This document shows positions 38,440 to 46,042 of a DNA stretch of 64,000 bases, piece after piece. The position numbers and the translations under genes are program-made. The DNA is from Elioraea rosea (GTDB lineage Bacteria; Pseudomonadota; Alphaproteobacteria; Acetobacterales; Acetobacteraceae), in the NCBI RefSeq assembly GCF_007644105.1, contig NZ_VFAC01000002.1:124001-188000 (forward strand). The letters run 5' to 3'. Positions within the stretch are counted from its first letter, which is position 1. Every line of letters starts with the position of its first letter. Under the pieces are notes generated by a model, which searched no databases, was not told the origin of the DNA, and was given only the letters and a program-made list of their open reading frames with translations.

Positions 38440-39500
38440 ATGCGCCCCCGAACGGCGTCGAGGTCGATGCCGTCAGTTTCGCCTACGGCGCGAACGTCAT
38501 TCTCGACGATGTCAGCCTCGCCGTGCCGCGGGGCGAGTTCTTCGCCTTCCTCGGGCCCTCCGGCTCGGGCAAGACCACCCTTCTGCGGCTCATCGCGGGC
38601 TTCGGGCGGCCCGAGCGAGGTGCCATCCGCGTCGGCGGGCGTGACGTCACAGGCGCGCCGCCGTGGGACCGGAATGTCGGCATGGTGTTCCAGAACTACG
38701 CGCTCTGGCCGCACATGACGGTGGCGGAGAACGTCGCATTCGGCCTGCATCGCCGCCGTGTGCCGCGGGCAGAGGTCGCGCGCCGGGTCGAGCAGGCGCT
38801 CGACCTCGTCGGCCTCGAGGGATATGGCGGGCGCCGCCCTGCACAGCTCTCGGGCGGGCAGCAGCAGCGCGTGGCGCTGGCGCGAACGGTCGTCATCGAA
38901 CCCGAGGTGCTCCTGCTCGACGAGCCGCTGTCGAACCTCGATGCGCAGCTTCGCGTCGAGATGCGCGGCGAACTGCGCGCGCTCCAGCGCAAGACAGGGC
39001 TGACGACCATCTTCGTGACGCACGACCAGGAGGAGGCGAACGCCATCTCCGACCGCATGGCCGTGCTCGATGGCGGCCGAATCCAGCAGATCGGCAGGCC
39101 TGTCGATCTCTACGATCGACCGGCCAACCGCTTCGTCGCCGGCTTCCTCGGCACGGCCAACCTCGTCGAGGGCGAGGTGGCGCGGCAGCAGGAGGGCCTG
39201 GTGTTCCGGAGCGCGGAGGGCATCGTGCTTCCTGCACCGGACGACGTCGCACCGGGCCGCGCGCTCGTCGCTCTTCGCCCCCAGGCGCTCAGCATCAGCG
39301 AGAACGGCCGAGCGCCGTCGATCGCGGGCGAGGTGCGGCGCACGGAGTTCCTCGGCGGCCATGTCCGCTACGCGATCGAGGCGCATGGCCTCACCTTCTA
39401 TGTCGACGAGCCGCATCTGCGGGGGCGCGAGGCACTCGCCCCCGGCACGCGGGTGCAGCTCGCAGCCGATCCCGAACAGCTGACTTTCCTCAGACCGTGA
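38436..39500 (+). CDS. ABC transporter ATP-binding protein (FbpC/PotA type)
   Basis: A 354-residue ATPase with Walker [10 protein letters not shown], signature [15 protein letters not shown], Walker [12 protein letters not shown], the switch HDQEEA and a C-terminal TOBE domain from about residue 245. It energises the permease before it, with which it overlaps (ATGA). The next binding-protein gene starts 17 bases after its stop, so both importers may share one transcript. Confidence 0.93.
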   Translation: MNAPPNGVEVDAVSFAYGANVILDDVSLAVPRGEFFAFLGPSGSGKTTLLRLIAGFGRPERGAIRVGGRDVTGAPPWDRNVGMVFQNYALWPHMTVAENVAFGLHRRRVPRAEVARRVEQALDLVGLEGYGGRRPAQLSGGQQQRVALARTVVIEPEVLLLDEPLSNLDAQLRVEMRGELRALQRKTGLTTIFVTHDQEEANAISDRMAVLDGGRIQQIGRPVDLYDRPANRFVAGFLGTANLVEGEVARQQEGLVFRSAEGIVLPAPDDVAPGRALVALRPQALSISENGRAPSIAGEVRRTEFLGGHVRYAIEAHGLTFYVDEPHLRGREALAPGTRVQLAADPEQLTFLRP

Positions 39501-39517
39501 CGTAGGGAGACGTGACA

Positions 39518-40543
39518 ATGACCACACGCCCACTCCTGGCCGCGCTGGTCGCGGCCGGTGTCGCAGCAAGCGGCGGGGCATCCGCGCAGGGCTCGCTGAA
39601 CGTCTATTGCAGCGCGCAGGTGGAGTGGTGCCAGGCGGTCGCGAACGCGTTCCAGCGCGAGACCGGCGTGCGCGTGGCGATGACCCAGAAGGGCTCTGGC
39701 GAGGTGCTCGCGCAGATCCGCGCCGAGGCGCAGAACCCGCGCGGCGACATCTGGTTCGGCGGCACCGGCGACCCGCACCTGCAGGCGGCGGAGGACAACC
39801 TGTCGGCCGAGTACCGCTCGCCGAACATGGAGCAGCTTCACCCCTGGGCGCAGAAGCAGGCGGCAGACAGCCGCTACCGCACCGTCGGCATCTATGCCGG
39901 AGCGCTGGGCTTCGGCTTCAACACCGAGCTTCTCGCGCGCCGCAACATCACCGCGCCCGCGTGCTGGGCCGATCTGTTGAAACCGGAGTTCCGCAACGAG
40001 ATCCAGATGGCGAACCCGAACAGCTCGGGCACCGCCTATGTGATGATCGCGACGATGGTGCAGCTGATGGGGGAGGAGGAGGCCTTCACCTACCTCAAGG
40101 CCCTCCACCGCAACATCAACGCCTATCCACGCAGCGGCACGGGGCCGATCAAGGCCGTCGCGCGCGGCGAAACGGCCGTCTCGATCAGCTTCGTGCATGA
40201 CGCGGTAACCGAGCGCGTGGCCGGCTTCCCGGTCGGAAATGCGACGCCATGCGAAGGCACGGGCTACGAGATCGGCTCGATGAGCATCATCCGCGGCTCG
40301 CGCAACGAGCGGAACGCGCGGCGCTTCTATGACTGGGCGCTGACGCCGGACGCGCAGAAGCTCGGTGCGGACACGAAGCAGTTCCAGATCCCCTCCAACC
40401 GCAACGCTCCCATTCCCGAAGGCGCGCCGCGCTTCGAGAACATCAAGCTGATCGAGTACGACTTCGCCCGCTACGGCCAGAGCGCGGAGCGCCGCCGCCT
40501 GATCGAGCGGTGGGACCGCGAGGTGAACAGCCTGCCGCGCTGA
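39518..40543 (+). CDS. ABC transporter solute-binding protein (iron(III)/2-AEP type)
   Basis: A 341-residue FutA/FbpA-like periplasmic protein. The Sec signal ends at SAQG (about 26) and the mature part starts LNVYCSAQVEWCQAV, with GDIWFGGTGDPH, ANPNSSGTAYVMIA and EGTGYEIGSMSIIRGSRN following. It is clearly different from the binding protein at 35327 and lacks the C-terminal extension. ATG 39518 is preferred to GTG 39512 because GGGAG is eight bases upstream. First gene of a second complete importer. Confidence 0.92.
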   Translation: MTTRPLLAALVAAGVAASGGASAQGSLNVYCSAQVEWCQAVANAFQRETGVRVAMTQKGSGEVLAQIRAEAQNPRGDIWFGGTGDPHLQAAEDNLSAEYRSPNMEQLHPWAQKQAADSRYRTVGIYAGALGFGFNTELLARRNITAPACWADLLKPEFRNEIQMANPNSSGTAYVMIATMVQLMGEEEAFTYLKALHRNINAYPRSGTGPIKAVARGETAVSISFVHDAVTERVAGFPVGNATPCEGTGYEIGSMSIIRGSRNERNARRFYDWALTPDAQKLGADTKQFQIPSNRNAPIPEGAPRFENIKLIEYDFARYGQSAERRRLIERWDREVNSLPR

Positions 40544-40553
40544 GCCCGGCGCC

Positions 40554-42746
40554 ATGCGGCGCGCCGCGCTGTGGCTCGCGGCCCTGGCTCTCGCCGGGGT
40601 CGTGCTGCCGCCCTGGTACCTGGTCCAGGACAGGCTCGCCGACATCGACTGGTCGGGCGGATGGCTCACCGAGCCCGACCACGCACCGGCGGTGAGCCAG
40701 GCGCTTCTGTTCGGGCGCTGGTGGCTCTGGCCGGTGCTGGCGACGGCTGCCGCTGCCGCGGCGTCGCTTCTGCTGCCTGCCAGGCGCTCCCTCGCACGCG
40801 CGCTTGCCGCGTGCGGCACGCTCGGACTGCTCGCGCTGATCATCCAGGGCTACGCGATCGGTCTCGGGGGGTGGCGCTTCGCGGTGCTCGAGGCCGTGTT
40901 CGGGCCGCTGGGCGATCGGCAGTTCGGCATCGGCACCGGCGCGACGCTCGCCGCTCTCGCCTTCCTCTGGATGGCAACGACGGGCCTTGCCGGACTCGGT
41001 TTTTTCAGGGGTGACCCGTTCACCGCAGGCGCCGTCGGCACCGTCGCGCTCGCTGTCATCCTCTTCACCTTCCTTCCGATCGCGAGCCTGCTTTCGGATG
41101 CGTTCCGCACGAGCGAGGGGACCTACACACTCGGCGCGCTGTTCGGCCGCCTCGGCGATGACCGGACCTGGGGGCTCGCCTGCCTCGCCGGCGCGCCGCG
41201 CTGCGGCGTGGCCTGGAACACGCTGATGCTTGCGCTGATGACGGCAGGCGGCACGACCGCGCTCGGCCTCGCCTTCGCCCTTCTCGTCACGCGCGGCGGC
41301 ATACGCTTTCCCCGCGCGCTGCGTACGCTGACGATCCTGCCGATCATCACGCCGAGCTTCGTGATCGGGCTCGGCCTGATCCTGATCTTCGGCCGGTCGG
41401 GCATCGTCAACCAGCTTCTCTACGGCGCCTTCGGCATCGAGGGCGGGCGGTGGATCTATGGGCTGCAGGGCGTGTGGCTCGCGCAGATGTTCGCCTTCAC
41501 GCCAACCGTGTTCCTCGTCCTCATCGGCGTCGTCGAAGGCGTGAGCCCGACGATGGAGGAAGCGGCGCAGACGCTTCGCGCCAATCGCTGGCACACCTTC
41601 GCGACCGTCTCGCTGCCGCTGATGCGGCCGGGCATCGCGAACGCGTTCCTCGTCGCCTTCGTCGAGAGCATCGCCGATTTCGGCAACCCCATCGTGCTCG
41701 GCGGTAATTTCGGCGTGCTCTCGACCGAGATCTTCTTCGCCGTCGTGGGCGCGCAGGCCGATGCTGGCCGGGCGGCGACGCTCGCGCTCGTGCTCCTGGT
41801 CTTCGCACTGGGCGCGTTCTGGGCGCAGGCTCGCATCACCGGCAGCCGGAGCTACGTCTCGATCGCAGGCAAGGGCGATGGCGGCGTGCACCCGCCCCTT
41901 CCCGCCTGGGTGCGCCGGCTCTGCCTCGGCGTCGCCCTACCCTGGGCGGGGTTGACCATCCTGCTCTACGCGATGGCGCTGACGGGCGGCTTCGTCGAGA
42001 CCTGGGGGCGCGACTACACGCCGACGCTGCGCCACCTCGTGCGCGCGTTCGACCTCGAATGGTCGGCGCGTGGGCTCATCTGGTCCGGCGTCGCGTGGAA
42101 CAGCGTCTGGACGACGGTGAAGCTCGCCGCCGTCGCGGCCCCCCTCACCGCGGCGCTTGGCATCATCGCGGCGTGGCTGTTCACGCGCCAGAGCTTCGTC
42201 GGTCGCCGCGCGCTCGAGTTCGCGACGATGCTGTCCTTCGCCGTTCCCGGAACGGTCATCGGCGTGGCCTACATCTACGCCTTCAACGTGCCGCCGCTGG
42301 AGCTCACCGGCACGGGCATCATCATCGTTCTCTGCTTCATGTTCCGAAACCTCTCCGTCGGCCTACGCTCCGGCATGGCCGCGATGAGCCAGATCGACCG
42401 CAGCCTTGACGAGGCCTCCTTCACCCTCGGCGGCGGCGGACTCGATGCGCTCAGGCGCGTGATCCTGCCGCTTCTCCGGCCCGCCATCATCGCCGCGCTC
42501 GCCTATTCCTTCGTCCGCGCGGTGACGACGGTGAGTGCGGTGATCTTCCTCGTCTCCGCCGAGTACGAGCTCGCGACCGTCTTCATCATCAACCGCGTGA
42601 TCAACGGCGACTATGGTGTCGCGATCACCACTTCCACGGCGCTGATCGTGACGATGGGCGCCGTGCTTGCCCTCATCCAGGTGGTGGTTGGCTCCCGCAG
42701 GATACGACGCCGCGCCCCCGCCCTCGCTGCCGGAGCCCGCGCATGA
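40554..42746 (+). CDS. ABC transporter permease, two fused domains with long N-terminal membrane extension
   Basis: A 730-residue membrane protein. Compared with the 577-residue permease of the neighbouring system it has about 150 extra N-terminal residues with four more predicted helices. Two permease domains follow, with coupling loops EAAQTLRANRWHTFATVSLP and EASFTLGGGGLDALRRVILP. This layout is seen in iron-type permeases of other alphaproteobacteria. It begins 10 bases after the binding protein and overlaps the ATPase (ATGA). Confidence 0.92.
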   Translation: MRRAALWLAALALAGVVLPPWYLVQDRLADIDWSGGWLTEPDHAPAVSQALLFGRWWLWPVLATAAAAAASLLLPARRSLARALAACGTLGLLALIIQGYAIGLGGWRFAVLEAVFGPLGDRQFGIGTGATLAALAFLWMATTGLAGLGFFRGDPFTAGAVGTVALAVILFTFLPIASLLSDAFRTSEGTYTLGALFGRLGDDRTWGLACLAGAPRCGVAWNTLMLALMTAGGTTALGLAFALLVTRGGIRFPRALRTLTILPIITPSFVIGLGLILIFGRSGIVNQLLYGAFGIEGGRWIYGLQGVWLAQMFAFTPTVFLVLIGVVEGVSPTMEEAAQTLRANRWHTFATVSLPLMRPGIANAFLVAFVESIADFGNPIVLGGNFGVLSTEIFFAVVGAQADAGRAATLALVLLVFALGAFWAQARITGSRSYVSIAGKGDGGVHPPLPAWVRRLCLGVALPWAGLTILLYAMALTGGFVETWGRDYTPTLRHLVRAFDLEWSARGLIWSGVAWNSVWTTVKLAAVAAPLTAALGIIAAWLFTRQSFVGRRALEFATMLSFAVPGTVIGVAYIYAFNVPPLELTGTGIIIVLCFMFRNLSVGLRSGMAAMSQIDRSLDEASFTLGGGGLDALRRVILPLLRPAIIAALAYSFVRAVTTVSAVIFLVSAEYELATVFIINRVINGDYGVAITTSTALIVTMGAVLALIQVVVGSRRIRRRAPALAAGARA

Positions 42747-43813
42747 CGGAGGCCCGCAAGGCTCTCGATGTCCGTTTCGAGAACGTCACAAAGCGCTACG
42801 GCGAGGCTGTCGCGGTGCGCGACGTCTCGTTCTCCGTCGCACCCGGCACGCTCGTGACCCTTCTCGGCCCATCCGGCTGCGGCAAGACAACGACGCTGAG
42901 GATGATCGCCGGCCTCGAGCAGCCGAGCGAGGGGAGGGTCCTGATCGGCGGCCGCGACGTAACGGGCATGCCGCCTGCCGAGCGCGACGTGTCGATGGTG
43001 TTCCAGTCCTACGCGCTCTTCCCGCACATGACGGTGCTCGAGAACGTGCGCTATGGCCTCGTCGTCTCCGGCCGGCGCAAGCGCGACGCCAATGAGGCCG
43101 CGCTCGCCGCGCTCGCCCAGGTCGGCCTCGAAGGCTTCGGCAACAGGCTGCCGAGCGAGCTCTCGGGCGGGCAGCAGCAGCGCGTCGCCGTTGCGCGGGC
43201 GCTCGTGCTGCAGCCAGGCGTGATGCTGTTCGACGAGCCGCTCTCCAACCTCGATGCACGGCTTCGGCGGCACATGCGCGAGGAGATCCGCGCGCTGCAG
43301 CAGCGCCTCGGCCTCACGGTCGTCTACGTCACGCATGACCAGAGCGAGGCGCTCGCGATCAGCGACGAGATCATCGTGATGAACAATGCGGTGATCGCCC
43401 AGCAGGGCGGGCCGCGCGACCTCTATGAGCGCCCCGCGAGCGCCTTCGTTGCCGGGTTCATCGGCGAGTCGAACCGCCTTGCCGCACGGCTCGAGCAGCG
43501 CGGGCCGGAAGAGGGCACGGTGGTGCTCGGCTCCGCGCGCGTCGTGCTGCCGCATCACGGTGCGGCCGAAGGCGCGATCACGCTGGCCGTACGGCCGGAA
43601 GCGGTCCGCCTCGTTCCAGTCGCCGACCCTGCCGCGGCACTCGCCGGCACCGTGACGGCGGCGGCCTATCTCGGCGCGACGATGGAATACCTGGTCGATA
43701 GCGAGGCGGGCGAGGTGTTCATCGTCTGCCCCGAGACCGGTTCTCCGCGGAAGGTGGGGGACCAGGTCGCCCTCGCCGTGAGGCCGCAGGGGCTGTGCGT
43801 GCTCGCCGCCTGA
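42743..43813 (+). CDS. ABC transporter ATP-binding protein (FbpC/PotA type)
   Basis: A 356-residue ATPase with Walker A GPSGCGKTT, signature [15 protein letters not shown], Walker [18 protein letters not shown] and a TOBE domain from about residue 280. It completes the second iron/2-AEP-type importer. It is more distant from the ATPase at 38436 than expected for a recent tandem duplication. A 130-bp spacer with no clear terminator separates it from the GNAT gene. Confidence 0.93.
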   Translation: MTEARKALDVRFENVTKRYGEAVAVRDVSFSVAPGTLVTLLGPSGCGKTTTLRMIAGLEQPSEGRVLIGGRDVTGMPPAERDVSMVFQSYALFPHMTVLENVRYGLVVSGRRKRDANEAALAALAQVGLEGFGNRLPSELSGGQQQRVAVARALVLQPGVMLFDEPLSNLDARLRRHMREEIRALQQRLGLTVVYVTHDQSEALAISDEIIVMNNAVIAQQGGPRDLYERPASAFVAGFIGESNRLAARLEQRGPEEGTVVLGSARVVLPHHGAAEGAITLAVRPEAVRLVPVADPAAALAGTVTAAAYLGATMEYLVDSEAGEVFIVCPETGSPRKVGDQVALAVRPQGLCVLAA

Positions 43814-43943
43814 GACCCGGTGGCCCCCGCCGCGAGGCCTCGTCGTTTCACACAGGCGTCAACACCACCGCTTGGCCATGCTGCGGCATCATCCAGGTTC
43901 CGCACACCACCATGCGCCGCGAGCCCGGGAGCGACAGGAGAGA

Positions 43944-44540
43944 ATGAGCGGACCAATCACCCTGCGTGGCGCGACACCTGAAGATGCCCTCGCGCTTGCG
44001 GAGCTGATCACCATTGCCGGTGCCGGCATTCCGGAATGGCTCTGGTTGGGCATGGCGGAACCGGGGGAATCCGTCCTCGATGTCGGCGCCCGCCGGGCAC
44101 GGCGCGATGTCGGCGGCTTCTCGTGGACCAACGCCATCGTCGCAGAGGAAAGCGGCCGCACGATCGGCATGATCCTCGGCTACCGGCTCAAGGAGGACGA
44201 TACCGACCTCGCGACAATAGGACCCGTTCTGCGTCCCTTCCTGGAACTGGAGCGGGTCGTTCCGGGAAGCTGGTACATCAACGCCTTCGCTCTCTACGAG
44301 GCGTGGCGGTGCCGGGGCATCGGCGCGCGGCTACTCTCCGCGGCGGAACGGAGGGCGCGCAAGGCAGGTTGCTCGGGCATGAGCGTGCAAACCTTCTCCG
44401 CCACGCCGCGTGCGGAGGCTTTCTACCTCCGGCACGGTTTCCACCGCATCGACGCTCGCCCCCTGCCGGATCCCTCCCCTTGCAAGTACCGCGGCGACAC
44501 CGTGCTTCTGGTGCGCGACCTCCCGTCGGGCGAAGGCTGA
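43944..44540 (+). CDS. GNAT-family N-acetyltransferase
   Basis: A 198-residue protein with the GNAT fold: N-terminal ITLRGATPEDALALAELI, YINAFALYEAWRCRGIGARL with the acetyl-CoA loop (R-C-R-G-I-G-A) and a C-terminal YLRHGFHRI. It transfers an acetyl group to an amine; the substrate is unknown. AGGAG lies just before ATG 43944; the frame upstream has another ATG at 43872 without support. It stands alone between an importer and the convergent glycine-rich protein gene. Confidence 0.88.
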   Translation: MSGPITLRGATPEDALALAELITIAGAGIPEWLWLGMAEPGESVLDVGARRARRDVGGFSWTNAIVAEESGRTIGMILGYRLKEDDTDLATIGPVLRPFLELERVVPGSWYINAFALYEAWRCRGIGARLLSAAERRARKAGCSGMSVQTFSATPRAEAFYLRHGFHRIDARPLPDPSPCKYRGDTVLLVRDLPSGEG

Positions 44541-44553
44541 GTGCGCGACGCCC

Positions 44554-45498
44554 TCACCCAATCGCGGTCCGCACCCGGCGAACCATGGCAAGGCCGAACA
44601 GCGCAACGGCGAACACGGCAAGGCCGCCTGGAGCCGGCACCGCCGTGCCGCCGCCGCGCCCGAGGAACTCGATGGTCACGGAGCCAGCCCCGAACGTGTC
44701 GACCAGCGAGAGCGACTGGCTGCCCGGGATGTAGCCGCCGAAAAGGCTATTGACATAGGAGCCACCGCCACCGCCCGGCCCGCCGCCGAGTTGAGAGCTG
44801 CCACCACCGCCGCCACCACTGAAGCCACCGCCGCCGCCGCCCGACCCGAAGCCGCCGCCGCCGGCGCCGCCGCCATAACCGCCGTTGCCGCCACTCGTTC
44901 CGCTGCTGCCGCCCGCCGCGGTCCCTGTCGCCGCGCCGCCGCCCCAATTATTGCCACCTACCCCGATGCCAGCGCCAAGAAAGCCGCCACCCCCGCCGCC
45001 GAAGGCGCCGCTCTCGCCCGAGGTTCCGCCGAAGCCCGCGGTGCCGCCCGCGCCACCGGCGTTCCCGCCGGCGGTGCCGTTCAGCGTCAGCGACGCATTG
45101 AGGCCTGTCTGGGAGATCACCGTGGAACTCCCATTGGCCCCGCCGCCACCACCTGCCACGACCAGCGGAGTCGCCGGGCTGCCCAGCAGGAACACGAAGC
45201 TGCCTCCACCACCGCCACCGCCGCCAAAGCCAAGGCCACCGTTCCGCCCGACGATGATGTTCAGCGTCTCAGTGCCGTTGAACGTGAAGATGCCCTCGGC
45301 GAGGGCGCCGAACCCGCCGTCCTTTACGTTGGTGGGGCCGCCCGACGCACCGGCGGCGGTAATCCGGTAATCGCCGGGGTCCAGCAACGCGTAGATTTGA
45401 AGCGAGCCGGTGTAGCTGAAGATGATCGGCGCGGCGAGCGCCGGCGCCGTGGCTGTGACGAAACCGGCAATCACCGCGGCGAACGTGCAGACGCGCAT
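44554..45498 (-). CDS. glycine-rich exported protein with PEP-CTERM-like C-terminus
   Basis: A 314-residue protein with a Sec signal (cut after ALAA, about 22), a short beta-rich part and a long Gly-dominated middle (about 105-250, with Gly, Ala, Ser, Asn). The C-terminus has VPAPGG, a hydrophobic stretch and an RRVR cluster, the layout of a PEP-CTERM sorting signal with Ala instead of Glu, a known variant. Such proteins are exported, cut by an exosortase and placed on the surface or in exopolysaccharide. GGGGGAG precedes ATG 45498. No exosortase is in the window. Function otherwise unknown. Confidence 0.8.
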   Translation of the reverse strand: MRVCTFAAVIAGFVTATAPALAAPIIFSYTGSLQIYALLDPGDYRITAAGASGGPTNVKDGGFGALAEGIFTFNGTETLNIIVGRNGGLGFGGGGGGGGSFVFLLGSPATPLVVAGGGGGANGSSTVISQTGLNASLTLNGTAGGNAGGAGGTAGFGGTSGESGAFGGGGGGFLGAGIGVGGNNWGGGAATGTAAGGSSGTSGGNGGYGGGAGGGGFGSGGGGGGFSGGGGGGSSQLGGGPGGGGGSYVNSLFGGYIPGSQSLSLVDTFGAGSVTIEFLGRGGGTAVPAPGGLAVFAVALFGLAMVRRVRTAIG

Positions 45499-45748
45499 CT
45501 GGAACTCTCCCCCCATGGTCGGACAATCACATCGGGACCGTTGCAAGTGTGCAAGGCGGAATCGGCTGCAACCGAGCTCAACCCGCCACTTTGCATACGA
45601 CCGTCCGTTGAAAGCCGCCGGCTGCCGGGCGGTGACTGCCCGCCCGGGCGCTTCTGGGCGCGTAGGGGAAGATGGCATGAGCGTGCACGCAGCCAGCGCG
45701 TGGTCGCGCTCGCACGTTCTGCCGCGCACGATACAAGGGGAGAGAGAT

Positions 45749-45793
45749 TGGTGGACCCGATACGATTCGAACGTACGACCTCTGCCTTCGGAG
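45749..45793 (-). other. tRNA-Arg(CCG) 3' half, candidate attachment-site copy
   Basis: Read on the minus strand this is a tRNA from the anticodon loop to CCA. It has loop CTCCGAA (anticodon CCG), 3' anticodon stem GGCAG, variable AGGTC, a T-arm GTACG-TTCGAAT-CGTAT that pairs fully, acceptor 3' strand CGGGTCC, discriminator A and CCA. The sequence before the loop (45794 onward) cannot pair with GGCAG, and no GGACCCG acceptor 5' strand is present. The break at the anticodon loop is where many tyrosine integrases cross over. On this strand the element would extend to the right, with the intact tRNA at its far end. Confidence 0.75.
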
Positions 45794-45877
45794 CGCTACC
45801 GGAACGATTTCGCCAGGCTTTCTCTTTCTACGCTGCGACCCTCTAAGACCTCGAGTTGTCCGAGACCGCTCCGTGAC

Positions 45878-45905
45878 CCAGCGCGCGGCGCGACGGGCGC
45901 GCTGG
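45878..45905. other. GC-rich hairpin
   Basis: Perfect 9-bp inverted repeat, CCAGCGCGC at 45878-45886 and GCGCGCTGG at 45897-45905, with a 10-base loop. No T-run follows on either strand, so it is not a standard terminator. It lies about 85 bases right of the tRNA remnant, inside the putative element end. Confidence 0.45.
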
Positions 45906-46042
45906 CCGCTGTCGCCGCAGTCCCGGCGATCATTGTCCTGCGCGTGATCATCGTGCGGCCTCGGTGCGCCAAGCCGATGCGTGAGCGATATGGGTCATGA
46001 GCAGTCTCCTTGCTTGAACACGATCGGCGTCGATCACCATGG

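Larger units (their letters stand above)
45499..46042. other. 544-bp region without protein genes, holding the tRNA remnant
   Basis: From 45499 to 45748 lies the upstream region of the glycine-rich gene, with a ribosome site at its edge but no clear promoter boxes. The tRNA-Arg 3' half is at 45749-45793. From 45794 to 46042 there is only unassigned sequence with one GC hairpin (45878-45905). A plus-strand reading frame across the tRNA remnant (YDSNVRPLPSE) is the well-known false peptide made by reading a tRNA gene backwards. Confidence 0.6.

Noticed and set aside
45749-45830. A complete tRNA gene
   Set aside because: No 5' acceptor strand, D-arm or 5' anticodon stem can be found to the right of 45793; only the 3' half is present.
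45751-45846. Protein-coding frame with the peptide YDSNVRPLPSE
   Set aside because: This is the familiar false translation of the complement of a tRNA gene; the underlying sequence folds as the 3' half of tRNA-Arg.
45878-45905. Rho-independent terminator
   Set aside because: The stem is perfect but there is no T-run on either side.
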